From contig NZ_JYKZ01000013.1 in the NCBI RefSeq assembly GCF_001043005.1, positions 62,001 through 126,000 of the forward strand: a DNA stretch of 64,000 nucleotides. The letters run 5' to 3'. The notes under the pieces were generated by a model, which was given only the letters and a program-made list of their open reading frames with translations, was not told where the DNA came from and searched no databases. Each line of letters starts with the position of its first letter. The stretch's first letter is position 1. The position numbers and the translations under genes are program-made. Origin of the DNA: Pseudomonas psychrophila. Lineage in GTDB: Bacteria; Pseudomonadota; Gammaproteobacteria; Pseudomonadales; Pseudomonadaceae. Positions 9,391 through 17,708 of this stretch are shown one piece after another.

Positions 9391-9417
9391 GCTCCTCTCA
9401 CCTCAGGGTGAGAGAGC
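9391..9417 (+). other. intergenic stem-loop atpB-atpE
   Basis: CTCTCACC (9395-9402) pairs with GGTGAGAG (9407-9414) around a four-base loop. GCT / AGC extends the stem after a one-base bulge. There is no T-tract, so it is probably an mRNA-stability or processing element between the one-copy a subunit and the multi-copy c subunit. Confidence 0.55.
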
Positions 9418-9491
9418 ATCGCAAAATGATTTTGTTTTACCGCTTTAATCTAAAAAACCTAAACCATACGACGTAAAAGTCGGGAGGAAAG

Positions 9492-9749
9492 ATGGAAACT
9501 GTAGTTGGTCTAACCGCTATCGCTGTTGCACTGTTGATCGGCCTGGGCGCACTGGGTACCGCAATTGGTTTCGGCCTGTTGGGTGGCAAGTTCCTGGAAG
9601 GCGCAGCGCGTCAACCAGAAATGGTTCCAATGCTGCAAGTTAAAATGTTCATCGTTGCCGGTCTGCTCGACGCCGTGACCATGATCGGTGTTGGTATCGC
9701 ACTGTTCTTCACCTTCGCGAACCCCTTCGTTGGTCAACTCGCTGGCTAA
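9492..9749 (+). CDS. atpE: ATP synthase Fo subunit c
   Basis: This is the proteolipid of the rotor ring. It has 85 residues as a helical hairpin with a polar loop (GAARQPEM). The ion-binding carboxylate is Asp60 in GLLDAVTM. Residues of Na+-type rings are not evident, so it should be proton-coupled. A strong ribosome-binding site (GGGAGGAA) precedes ATG 9492, as expected for the highest-copy subunit. Confidence 0.97.
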
Positions 9750-9774
9750 TCACTCGAATTTTCGAGTTGATTAG
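9746..9774 (+). other. intergenic stem-loop atpE-atpF including the atpE stop codon
   Basis: CTAATCA plus CTCGAA (9746-9758) pairs with TTCGAG plus TGATTAG (9761-9774), with one bulged T. This gives a 13-bp stem that begins at the atpE stop codon. No T-tract follows. It probably protects the 3' end of the atpE message. Confidence 0.55.
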
Positions 9775-9806
9775 AGTGATGGACAACGAACGAGCGAGGT
9801 GTTGGC

Positions 9807-10277
9807 GTGAACATTAATGCAACCCTGATTGGCCAGTCCGTTGCGTTCTTCATTTTTGTACTGTTTTGCATGAAGTTCGTGTGGCCTCCGGTCATCGCGG
9901 CATTGCAAGAACGTCAGAAGAAGATTGCGGCTGGACTGGACGCTGCTAACCGAGCAGCTCGCGACCTGGAGTTGGCCCAAGATAAAGCGGGTCAACAACT
10001 GCGCGAAGCTAAGGCTCAAGCAGCTGAAATCATTGAGCAAGCCAAGAAACGCGGAACTCAGATCGTAGACGAAGCCCGTGAACAGGCTCGCGTTGAAGCT
10101 GACCGTGTGAAGGCTCAGGCTCAGGCCGAGATCGAGCAGGAACTCAACAGTGTCAAAGACGCGCTGCGCACCCAATTGGGTAGCCTGGCCGTTGAAGGCG
10201 CTGAGAAGATCCTGGGTGCCACAATCGATCAAAACGCGCACGCGGAGCTGGTTAATAAACTGGCTGCTGAAATTTAA
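9807..10277 (+). CDS. atpF: ATP synthase Fo subunit b
   Basis: This is the peripheral stalk subunit. The 156-residue protein has one N-terminal membrane helix (SVAFFIFVLFCMKFVWPPV) and a long charged coiled coil. The start is GTG 9807, preceded by GAGGTG, and gives the usual N-terminus MNINATLIGQ. Confidence 0.96.
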   Translation: MNINATLIGQSVAFFIFVLFCMKFVWPPVIAALQERQKKIAAGLDAANRAARDLELAQDKAGQQLREAKAQAAEIIEQAKKRGTQIVDEAREQARVEADRVKAQAQAEIEQELNSVKDALRTQLGSLAVEGAEKILGATIDQNAHAELVNKLAAEI

Positions 10278-10289
10278 GCGAGGGCGATC

Positions 10290-10826
10290 ATGGCAGAATT
10301 GACCACGTTGGCCCGACCTTACGCTAAGGCAGCCTTCGAGCACGCCCAGGCCCACCAGCAACTGGCCTCTTGGTCAGCCATGCTCGGCCTGGCTGCAGCA
10401 GTGTCGCAAGACGACACTATGCAGCGCGTGCTCAAGGCCCCGCGACTGACGAGCGCAGAAAAGGCCGCCACGTTTATTGACGTGTGCGGCGACAAGTTCA
10501 CTGTAGAAGCACAGAACTTCATCAACGTCGTTGCCGAAAACGACCGTCTCCCGCTATTGCCGGAGATTGCCGCTCTGTTTGACCTGTACAAGGCTGAACA
10601 AGAGAAGTCGGTAGACGTAGAAGTGACCAGTGCTTTTACATTGGACCAAGAACAGCAAGACAAACTCGCCAAGGTTCTCAGTGCACGACTCAACCGGGAA
10701 GTGCGCCTGCAAGTTGCGGAGGATGCCAGCCTAATAGGTGGTGTCATCATCCGCGCCGGCGACCTGGTTATCGATGGCTCGGTTCGCGGAAAACTCGCAA
10801 GCCTTGCCGAAGCATTGAAATCTTGA
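10290..10826 (+). CDS. atpH: ATP synthase F1 subunit delta
   Basis: Delta (OSCP) joins F1 to the b-subunit stalk. It has 178 residues, starting MAELTTLARPYAKAAFEHA. The C-terminal part has the conserved segment SLIGGVIIRAGDLVIDGSVRGKL. Spacing to both neighbours is 12-21 bp with no hairpin. Confidence 0.96.
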   Translation: MAELTTLARPYAKAAFEHAQAHQQLASWSAMLGLAAAVSQDDTMQRVLKAPRLTSAEKAATFIDVCGDKFTVEAQNFINVVAENDRLPLLPEIAALFDLYKAEQEKSVDVEVTSAFTLDQEQQDKLAKVLSARLNREVRLQVAEDASLIGGVIIRAGDLVIDGSVRGKLASLAEALKS

Positions 10827-10847
10827 GTTTGAAGGGGCAGCAGAGCA

Positions 10848-12392
10848 ATGCAGCAACTCAATCCTTCCGAAATAAGTGAAATTATCAAGGGCCGCATCGA
10901 AAAACTCGATGTGACCTCCCAAGCCCGTAACGAAGGCACTGTCGTCAGCGTATCTGACGGCATTGTGCGGATTCACGGTCTGGCCGACGTAATGTACGGC
11001 GAGATGATCGAGTTTCCGGGCAGCGTCTTCGGTATGGCTCTCAACCTGGAGCAAGACTCTGTAGGTGCCGTAGTATTGGGCGCATACACGACTCTGGCTG
11101 AAGGCATGAGCGCCAAGTGCACTGGCCGCATCCTGGAAGTTCCGGTTGGTAAGGAACTGCTGGGTCGCGTTGTCGACGCACTGGGTAACCCAGTTGATGG
11201 CAAAGGTCCACTGGGCAACACCGAGACTGATGCAGTCGAGAAAGTTGCTCCGGGCGTGATCTGGCGTAAGTCGGTAGACCAGCCTGTACAGACTGGCTAC
11301 AAGGCTGTCGATGCCATGATCCCTGTCGGCCGTGGCCAGCGTGAGCTGATCATCGGTGACCGTCAGATCGGTAAAACCGCTCTGGCGATCGACGCGATCA
11401 TCAACCAGAAGAACAGCGGCATTTTCTGTGTATACGTAGCGATCGGTCAGAAGCAATCGACTATCGCCAACGTGGTTCGCAAGCTGGAAGAAAACGGCGC
11501 GTTGGCTAACACCATCGTCGTTGCTGCCAGTGCTTCCGAATCCGCAGCGCTGCAGTTCCTGGCACCGTACTCCGGTTGCACCATGGGCGAATACTTCCGC
11601 GACCGCGGTGAAGACGCACTGATCGTTTATGACGATCTGTCCAAGCAAGCAGTGGCTTACCGCCAGATTTCCCTGCTGCTGCGCCGTCCACCAGGCCGTG
11701 AAGCTTACCCAGGCGACGTGTTCTATCTCCACTCCCGTCTTCTGGAGCGCGCATCCCGCGTTTCCGAAGAGTACGTAGAGAAGTTCACCAACGGCGCAGT
11801 GACCGGCAAAACCGGTTCCCTGACCGCACTGCCGATCATCGAAACCCAGGCTGGCGACGTTTCCGCGTTCGTTCCGACCAACGTGATTTCCATCACTGAC
11901 GGTCAGATCTTCCTGGAATCGGCCATGTTCAACTCCGGGATCCGTCCTGCAGTGAACGCCGGTGTTTCGGTATCCCGTGTGGGTGGTGCCGCTCAGACCA
12001 AGATCATCAAGAAGCTGTCCGGTGGTATCCGTACCGCTCTGGCTCAGTACCGTGAACTGGCAGCATTTGCCCAGTTCGCATCTGACCTGGACGAAGCGAC
12101 CCGTAAGCAACTTGAGCATGGTCAGCGCGTTACCGAGCTGATGAAGCAGAAGCAATACGCACCAATGTCGATCGCTGACATGGCGCTGTCGCTGTATGCC
12201 GCTGAGCGTGGGTTCCTGACTGACGTCGAAATCACCAAGGTCGGTAGCTTTGAACAAGCGCTGATTGCTTACTTCAACCGCGATCACGCCGAGCTTATGG
12301 CGAAGATCAACGTTAAAGGTGACTTCAATGACGAAATCGATTCTGGCATCAAAGCCGGTATCGAGAAGTTCAAGGCCACCCAAACCTGGTAA
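10848..12392 (+). CDS. atpA: ATP synthase F1 subunit alpha
   Basis: This is the non-catalytic nucleotide-binding subunit of the F1 hexamer. It has 514 residues. The P-loop GDRQIGKT is at residues 170-177, and the conserved stretch SGGIRTALAQYRELAAFAQFASDLD is complete (given here only as an identifier of the C-terminal domain near residues 390-415). Start AATG 10848 is preceded by AGGGGCAGCAG. Confidence 0.97.
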   Translation: MQQLNPSEISEIIKGRIEKLDVTSQARNEGTVVSVSDGIVRIHGLADVMYGEMIEFPGSVFGMALNLEQDSVGAVVLGAYTTLAEGMSAKCTGRILEVPVGKELLGRVVDALGNPVDGKGPLGNTETDAVEKVAPGVIWRKSVDQPVQTGYKAVDAMIPVGRGQRELIIGDRQIGKTALAIDAIINQKNSGIFCVYVAIGQKQSTIANVVRKLEENGALANTIVVAASASESAALQFLAPYSGCTMGEYFRDRGEDALIVYDDLSKQAVAYRQISLLLRRPPGREAYPGDVFYLHSRLLERASRVSEEYVEKFTNGAVTGKTGSLTALPIIETQAGDVSAFVPTNVISITDGQIFLESAMFNSGIRPAVNAGVSVSRVGGAAQTKIIKKLSGGIRTALAQYRELAAFAQFASDLDEATRKQLEHGQRVTELMKQKQYAPMSIADMALSLYAAERGFLTDVEITKVGSFEQALIAYFNRDHAELMAKINVKGDFNDEIDSGIKAGIEKFKATQTW

Positions 12393-12398
12393 GCCGCA

Positions 12399-12420
12399 GC
12401 GGGAGCCGCAAGGCTCCCGC
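12399..12420 (+). other. intergenic GNRA-tetraloop hairpin atpA-atpG
   Basis: GCGGGAGCC (12399-12407) pairs perfectly with GGCTCCCGC (12412-12420) across a GCAA tetraloop. It begins seven bases after the atpA stop and has no T-tract. It is likely an RNA element stabilising the alpha message relative to gamma. Confidence 0.65.
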
Positions 12421-12442
12421 TTGCTAACCTGATAGGTGTTAC

Positions 12443-13303
12443 ATGGCAGGCGCAAAAGAGATTCGCAGTAAGATTGCGAGCATCAAAAGCACGCAAAAGA
12501 TTACCAGCGCCATGGAAAAAGTGGCGGTCAGCAAAATGCGCAAGGCACAAATGCGCATGGCTGCTAGCCGTCCTTATGCGGAGCGTATCCGCCAGGTTAT
12601 TGGGCATTTGGCTAACGCCAACCCGGAATACCGCCACCCATTTATGATCGACCGCGAAGTTAAGCGTGTGGGTTATGTGGTTGTGAGCAGTGACCGTGGT
12701 TTGTGCGGTGGTTTGAATACCAACCTGTTCAAGGCTTTGGTCAAGGACATGGCGGTAAACCGTGAAAACGGCGTCGAGATTGATCTGTGCGTGGTCGGCA
12801 GCAAGGGTGCGGCATTTTTCCGTAACTTCGGCGGTAACGTCGTCGCTGCTATCAGCCATCTGGGTGAAGAACCGTCGATCAATGACTTGATCGGCAGCGT
12901 TAAGGTGATGCTGGATGCTTACCTGGAAGGCCGTATTGACCGCCTGTCCGTGGTATCCAACAAGTTCATCAACACCATGACGCAACAGCCTACTGTGGAG
13001 CAGTTGATTCCACTGGTGGCGACCCCGGATCAAAAACTCAAGCACCACTGGGACTATCTCTACGAACCGGATGCCAAAGAGCTGCTAGACGGCTTGATGG
13101 TGCGCTACGTGGAGTCGCAGGTGTACCAGGCGGTGGTCGAGAACAGTGCAGCTGAACAAGCTGCGCGGATGATCGCAATGAAGAACGCCACTGATAACGC
13201 CGGTGACTTGATCAGCGATTTGCAGCTGATCTACAACAAGGCGCGTCAGGCTGCGATCACCCAAGAGATCTCGGAAATCGTCGGCGGCGCTGCCGCGGTT
13301 TAA
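12443..13303 (+). CDS. atpG: ATP synthase F1 subunit gamma
   Basis: Gamma is the central rotor shaft. It has 286 residues. The N-terminal helix MAGAKEIRSKIASIKSTQKI and the C-terminal helix, with AARMIAMKNATDNA, are both the family's coiled-coil signatures. The gene lies in the standard alpha-gamma-beta order. Confidence 0.96.
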   Translation: MAGAKEIRSKIASIKSTQKITSAMEKVAVSKMRKAQMRMAASRPYAERIRQVIGHLANANPEYRHPFMIDREVKRVGYVVVSSDRGLCGGLNTNLFKALVKDMAVNRENGVEIDLCVVGSKGAAFFRNFGGNVVAAISHLGEEPSINDLIGSVKVMLDAYLEGRIDRLSVVSNKFINTMTQQPTVEQLIPLVATPDQKLKHHWDYLYEPDAKELLDGLMVRYVESQVYQAVVENSAAEQAARMIAMKNATDNAGDLISDLQLIYNKARQAAITQEISEIVGGAAAV

Positions 13304-13330
13304 CGGTTCAAATATTCAGAGGATCCAGCT

Positions 13331-14710
13331 ATGAGTAGCGGACGTATCGTTCAAATCATCGGCGCCGTGATCGACGTGGAATTTCCACGCGAAAACGTAC
13401 CGAGCATCTACAACGCGCTGAAAGTACAAAGCGCGGCCGGGACCACTCTGGAAGTTCAGCAACAGCTGGGCGACGGCGTGGTTCGTACCATTGCGATGGG
13501 TTCCACCGAGGGCTTGAAGCGCGGTCTGGAAGTCACCGACACTGGCGCAGCCATCTCCGTTCCAGTCGGTAAAGCGACTCTGGGCCGGATCATGGACGTT
13601 CTGGGCAACCCAATCGACGAAGCTGGTCCGATTGACACCGAAGAGCGCTGGGGCATTCACCGCCCTGCACCGTCCTTCGCTGAGCAAGCGGGCGGCAACG
13701 ACCTTCTGGAAACCGGCATCAAGGTTATCGACCTGATCTGCCCGTTTGCAAAAGGCGGTAAGGTTGGTCTGTTCGGTGGTGCCGGTGTAGGCAAAACCGT
13801 AAACATGATGGAACTGATCCGTAACATCGCCATGGAACACAGCGGTTACTCTGTGTTTGCTGGTGTGGGCGAGCGTACCCGTGAGGGTAACGACTTCTAC
13901 CACGAGATGAAGGATTCCAGCGTACTGGACAAAGTAGCACTGGTTTACGGTCAGATGAACGAGCCGCCGGGTAACCGTCTGCGCGTAGCACTGACTGGCC
14001 TGACCATGGCCGAGAAGTTCCGTGACGAAGGTAACGACGTACTGTTGTTCGTTGACAACATCTACCGTTACACCTTGGCCGGTACTGAAGTATCCGCACT
14101 GCTGGGCCGTATGCCTTCGGCAGTAGGTTACCAGCCGACTCTGGCTGAAGAGATGGGTACTCTGCAAGAGCGCATCACTTCGACCAAGAACGGTTCGATC
14201 ACTTCGATCCAAGCGGTATACGTACCTGCGGATGACTTGACTGACCCGTCGCCTGCGACCACTTTCGCCCACTTGGACGCCACTGTTGTATTGTCCCGTG
14301 ACATCGCCTCCCTGGGTATCTACCCAGCGGTCGATCCACTGGACTCGACTTCGCGCCAGCTGGACCCGAACGTAATCGGCCAGGAACACTACGACACCGC
14401 TCGCGGCGTTCAGTACGTGTTGCAGCGTTACAAAGAACTGAAGGACATCATTGCGATCCTGGGTATGGACGAGCTGTCGGAAACCGACAAGCAGTTGGTA
14501 TCTCGCGCTCGTAAGATCCAGCGTTTCTTGTCTCAGCCGTTCTTCGTGGCTGAAGTCTTCACTGGCGCTTCGGGTAAATACGTTTCCCTGAAAGACACCA
14601 TTGCTGGCTTCAAAGGCATCCTCAACGGTGACTACGACCACCTGCCAGAACAAGCGTTCTACATGGTCGGCGGCATCGAAGAAGCGATCGAGAAAGCCAA
14701 AAAACTGTAA
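13331..14710 (+). CDS. atpD: ATP synthase F1 subunit beta (catalytic)
   Basis: This is the catalytic subunit, with 459 residues. The P-loop GGAGVGKT is near residues 149-156. The catalytic glutamate region GVGERTREGND, Walker B LLFVDNIYRYT and the DELSETDKQLVSRARKI segment near the DELSEED lever are present. The variant IYRYT instead of the usual IFRFT is seen in pseudomonads. A GUAA-loop hairpin follows the stop. Confidence 0.97.
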   Translation: MSSGRIVQIIGAVIDVEFPRENVPSIYNALKVQSAAGTTLEVQQQLGDGVVRTIAMGSTEGLKRGLEVTDTGAAISVPVGKATLGRIMDVLGNPIDEAGPIDTEERWGIHRPAPSFAEQAGGNDLLETGIKVIDLICPFAKGGKVGLFGGAGVGKTVNMMELIRNIAMEHSGYSVFAGVGERTREGNDFYHEMKDSSVLDKVALVYGQMNEPPGNRLRVALTGLTMAEKFRDEGNDVLLFVDNIYRYTLAGTEVSALLGRMPSAVGYQPTLAEEMGTLQERITSTKNGSITSIQAVYVPADDLTDPSPATTFAHLDATVVLSRDIASLGIYPAVDPLDSTSRQLDPNVIGQEHYDTARGVQYVLQRYKELKDIIAILGMDELSETDKQLVSRARKIQRFLSQPFFVAEVFTGASGKYVSLKDTIAGFKGILNGDYDHLPEQAFYMVGGIEEAIEKAKKL

Positions 14711-14715
14711 TCCCG

Positions 14716-14733
14716 GCGCCCGGTAACGGGCGC
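14716..14733 (+). other. intergenic GNRA-tetraloop hairpin atpD-atpC
   Basis: GCGCCCG (14716-14722) pairs with CGGGCGC (14727-14733) around a GTAA loop, six bases after the atpD stop. There is no T-tract. It is the second GNRA hairpin in the operon, again placed after a three-copy subunit. Confidence 0.65.
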
Positions 14734-14754
14734 TAATCAGGTTGAGGCAAGCAG

Positions 14755-15180
14755 ATGGCTATGACAGTCCATTGCGATATCGTCAGTGCGGAAGGAGAAA
14801 TCTTTTCCGGTCAGGTCGAGATGGTGATTGCGCACGGCAGCCTGGGTGATCTTGGTATCGCCCTGGGTCACGCTCCGCTGATCACTGAGCTCAAACCAGG
14901 TCCGATCCGCCTGATAAAGCTGGGTGGGGAAGCCGAGGTGTTTTACATCTCCGGTGGTTACCTCGAGGTTCAGCCGAACATGGTCAAGGTTCTTGCCGAC
15001 ACTGTGCAACGTGCTGCCGACCTGGATGAAGCCTCCGCTCAGGAAGCCGTTAAGGCTGCCGAGAAGGCCCTGAACGAAAGAGGCGCAGAATTCGATTACG
15101 GATCTGCTGCTGCACGACTGGCCGAGGCTGCAGCTCAGCTGCGCACCGTCCAGCAAATCCGCAAAAAGTTTGGCGGCTAA
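14755..15180 (+). CDS. atpC: ATP synthase F1 subunit epsilon
   Basis: This central-stalk subunit couples the shaft to the c-ring and restrains ATP hydrolysis. It has 141 residues: an N-terminal beta sandwich (MAMTVHCDIVSAEGEIFSG) and a C-terminal helical hairpin rich in Ala/Glu. It is the last gene of the operon, before a strong terminator. Confidence 0.95.
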   Translation: MAMTVHCDIVSAEGEIFSGQVEMVIAHGSLGDLGIALGHAPLITELKPGPIRLIKLGGEAEVFYISGGYLEVQPNMVKVLADTVQRAADLDEASAQEAVKAAEKALNERGAEFDYGSAAARLAEAAAQLRTVQQIRKKFGG

Positions 15181-15207
15181 GCCTCCTGCTTCATTGTGTG
15201 ATTGATT

Positions 15208-15241
15208 AAAAAGGGTAGCCTCGGCTACCCTTTTTCTTTTT
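15208..15241 (+). terminator. rho-independent terminator of the atp operon
   Basis: AAAAAGGGTAGCC (15208-15220) and GGCTACCCTTTTT (15223-15235) form a perfect stem followed by more T residues. It lies 27 bp after atpC and is the only canonical terminator in the operon. Confidence 0.92.
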
Positions 15242-15295
15242 CCGCGAAATACTTTTTGGTCGCAACCGCTGACCACCCAGGATTGGTAGCCAGTC

Positions 15296-16663
15296 ATGTC
15301 TCTCGATATCGTTATTCTCGCTGCAGGTCAGGGCACCCGCATGCGTTCATCCCTGCCCAAGGTTTTGCACCCCGTGGCAGGCAACTCCATGCTCGGCCAT
15401 GTTATCCACAGCGCTCGTCAGCTCAAACCGACCGGTATCCACGTAGTGATCGGTCACGGTGCCGAACTGGTCCGCGAGCGTCTGGCCGCTGATGATCTGA
15501 ACTTTGTGCTGCAAGACAAGCAATTGGGAACAGGCCATGCCGTGGCCCAGGCGCTGCCATTTTTGACTGCGCAAAATGTGCTGATTCTTTATGGGGATGT
15601 ACCACTGATTGAAGTCGAGACCTTGCAGCGTTTGCTCAAGCAAGTCGGCCCTGAGCAACTGGGCTTGCTGACCGTAAACCTTGCAGACCCGACCGGTTAT
15701 GGTCGGATCGTGCGTGACGCTAACGGCAAGGTCAGCGCCATCGTAGAGCATAAGGATGCGACCGAAACTGAGCGTGCCATCACTGAAGGCAATACCGGAA
15801 TTTTGGCGCTGCCGACCCAGCACCTGGGTAACTGGATGAGCCGCCTCTCGAACAATAACGTCCAGGGCGAGTATTACCTGACCGACGTGATTGCGATGGC
15901 GGTGAACGATGGTTTGGTCGTGGCTACCGAACATGCCCACGACCCGATGGAAGTGCAGGGCGCCAACGACCGCAATCAACTCAGTGAGCTGGAGCGTCAT
16001 TACCAGCTGCGTGAAGGTCGTCGCCTGATGGCATTGGGTGTGACCTTGCGTGACCCGGCTCGTTTCGACGTGCGCGGCGAAGTGACTGTAGGCCGTGATG
16101 TGCTGATCGACATCAACGTGATTCTCGAAGGCCGTGTGGTCATTGAAGATGATGTGGTGATTGGTCCTAACTGCGTGATCAAAGACAGCACTTTGCGCAA
16201 AGGCGTTGTAGTTAAGGCCAACAGTCATATCGACGGTGCCGTGATGGGTGAGAACAGCGATGCGGGTCCATTCGCACGTTTGCGTCCGGGTAGCGTGCTG
16301 GATGCCCGTGCTCATGTGGGTAACTTTGTCGAATTGAAAAATGCCCATCTCGGTGAAGGTGCCAAGTGCGGTCATCTGACATACCTGGGGGATGCCGAAG
16401 TGGGTCCGCGCACCAACATTGGCGCGGGCACCATCACCTGTAACTACGATGGCGCCAACAAGTGGAAAACCGTGTTGGGTGCGGATGTGTTCATCGGTTC
16501 GAACAACTCTCTGGTTGCGCCTGTGGATATCTCCAACGGTGCAACCACCGCAGCGGGTTCAACCATCAACCAGAATGTGGCCCCTGAGCAACTTGCGGTG
16601 GGACGTGCGCGCCAGCGCAATATTGATGGCTGGAAGCGTCCGGTAAAGCAGCCAAAGCCTTGA
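15296..16663 (+). CDS. glmU: bifunctional UDP-N-acetylglucosamine pyrophosphorylase / glucosamine-1-phosphate N-acetyltransferase GlmU
   Basis: GlmU makes UDP-GlcNAc for peptidoglycan and lipopolysaccharide. The 455-residue protein has the N-terminal uridylyltransferase domain with LAAGQGTRMRSSLPKVLH, then GNTG and YLTDVI. A C-terminal left-handed beta-helix of hexapeptide repeats follows, ending with the acetyltransferase motif NYDGANKWKT. A perfect DnaA box lies inside at 15412-15420. Confidence 0.97.
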   Translation: MSLDIVILAAGQGTRMRSSLPKVLHPVAGNSMLGHVIHSARQLKPTGIHVVIGHGAELVRERLAADDLNFVLQDKQLGTGHAVAQALPFLTAQNVLILYGDVPLIEVETLQRLLKQVGPEQLGLLTVNLADPTGYGRIVRDANGKVSAIVEHKDATETERAITEGNTGILALPTQHLGNWMSRLSNNNVQGEYYLTDVIAMAVNDGLVVATEHAHDPMEVQGANDRNQLSELERHYQLREGRRLMALGVTLRDPARFDVRGEVTVGRDVLIDINVILEGRVVIEDDVVIGPNCVIKDSTLRKGVVVKANSHIDGAVMGENSDAGPFARLRPGSVLDARAHVGNFVELKNAHLGEGAKCGHLTYLGDAEVGPRTNIGAGTITCNYDGANKWKTVLGADVFIGSNNSLVAPVDISNGATTAAGSTINQNVAPEQLAVGRARQRNIDGWKRPVKQPKP

Positions 16664-16670
16664 TTTTAAC

Positions 16671-16785
16671 TTATCCACAGATCAACCTGGCGATCTGTGG
16701 TTATCAACAAGTCATCCTATAACTGTTTTAAATCAATAAGTTACCTAAAGCCTTATCTGCATCCTGTGGATAAGGCTTTATTGTT
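16671..16785. promoter_or_regulatory. glmU terminator region with paired DnaA boxes
   Basis: Two hairpins follow glmU. The first pairs CCACAGAT (16675-16682) with ATCTGTGG (16693-16700) and contains a perfect DnaA box (16671-16679). The second pairs AAAGCCTTATC (16747-16757) with GATAAGGCTTT (16769-16779), is followed by ATTGTTT, and contains a perfect minus-strand DnaA box (16765-16773). A third box fitting the relaxed consensus, TTATTCACA, is at 16835-16843. The second hairpin is the likely glmU terminator. Confidence 0.55.
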
Positions 16786-16898
16786 TCCGAGTTGAAATCA
16801 CGTTTTTAGCCCATTAATACAGGCCGATATCGAGTTATTCACAGAAAATAACCTGCAACATTTCCTTGACGGGGATTTCGAGATAAGGTTTCATTGCT

Positions 16899-16921
16899 TT
16901 CGTTATCTTTCGAAACGAAAC
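16899..16921. promoter_or_regulatory. probable DeoR-type operator before glmR
   Basis: TTTCGTT (16899-16905) is repeated inverted as AACGAAA (16915-16921), about ten bases before the glmR ATG. The TTTCG/CGAAA pattern resembles operators of the GlpR/DeoR family, so autoregulation by GlmR is plausible. Confidence 0.45.
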
Positions 16922-16931
16922 TTAAGCCGTT

Positions 16932-17699
16932 ATGTCCAAACGCAATACACCACAACGCAGACACAACATCCTGGCCATGCTTGCCGAGCAAGGCGAAGTC
17001 AGTGTGGATGAACTGGCCAAGCGCTTCGAAACCTCCGAGGTTACGATTCGCAAGGATTTGGCTGCACTCGAAAGTAATGGTCTTTTATTACGTCGTTACG
17101 GCGGCGCCATTACCATGCCGCAAGAACTGGTCAGTGATGTACCCCAACCCGTTTCTCTTTATAAGCAAGCTATTGCCCGTGCGGCAGTTGGCCTGATTAA
17201 AGAGCACGCGCGCATCATCATCGACAGCGGCAGTACCACCGCCGCGATGATTCCACAATTGGGCCTGCAACCTGGCCTGGTGGTGATGACCAACTCCCTG
17301 CATGTCGCCAATGCACTCAGTGAACTTGAACACGAGCCGGTGCTGTTGATGACCGGGGGCACCTGGGACCCGCACTCTGAGTCCTTTCAGGGTCAGGTTG
17401 CCGAACAGGTGTTGCGATCCTACGACTTCGATCAACTATTCATCGGTGCTGACGGCATAGACCTGCAGCGCGGCACGACAACTTTTAACGAGTTGTTGGG
17501 TCTGAGCCGGGTCATGGCTGACGTCGCACGTGAAGTGATCGTAATGGTCGAGTCAGACAAGATTGGTCGCAAGATACCCAACCTGGAGCTGCCCTGGAGC
17601 AGCGTCCATACCCTTATTACCGATGATCGCCTGCCGCTTGAGGCACGCGAACAGATTCAGGCCCGGGGCATAACATTGTTATGCGCGGCCCTAAGCTAG
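16932..17699 (+). CDS. glmR: DeoR-family transcriptional regulator GlmR
   Basis: This 255-residue regulator has an N-terminal DeoR helix-turn-helix (VSVDELAKRFETSEVTIRKDLAAL, about residues 21-44). Its C-terminal sugar-phosphate sensor domain has the motif DSGSTTAAM. It lies directly before glmS with nine bases between them. Its P. aeruginosa counterpart in the same position is known as GlmR, a regulator of glmS and cell-wall precursor supply. The gene symbol rests on family and position. Confidence 0.85.
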   Translation: MSKRNTPQRRHNILAMLAEQGEVSVDELAKRFETSEVTIRKDLAALESNGLLLRRYGGAITMPQELVSDVPQPVSLYKQAIARAAVGLIKEHARIIIDSGSTTAAMIPQLGLQPGLVVMTNSLHVANALSELEHEPVLLMTGGTWDPHSESFQGQVAEQVLRSYDFDQLFIGADGIDLQRGTTTFNELLGLSRVMADVAREVIVMVESDKIGRKIPNLELPWSSVHTLITDDRLPLEAREQIQARGITLLCAALS

Positions 17700-17708
17700 G
17701 AGAATTTT

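Noticed and set aside
10731..12455. Long minus-strand open frame opposite atpA
   Set aside because: It is antisense to a highly conserved gene and has no family features. Other long antisense frames (for example opposite glmS at 17691-19460) were dropped for the same reason.
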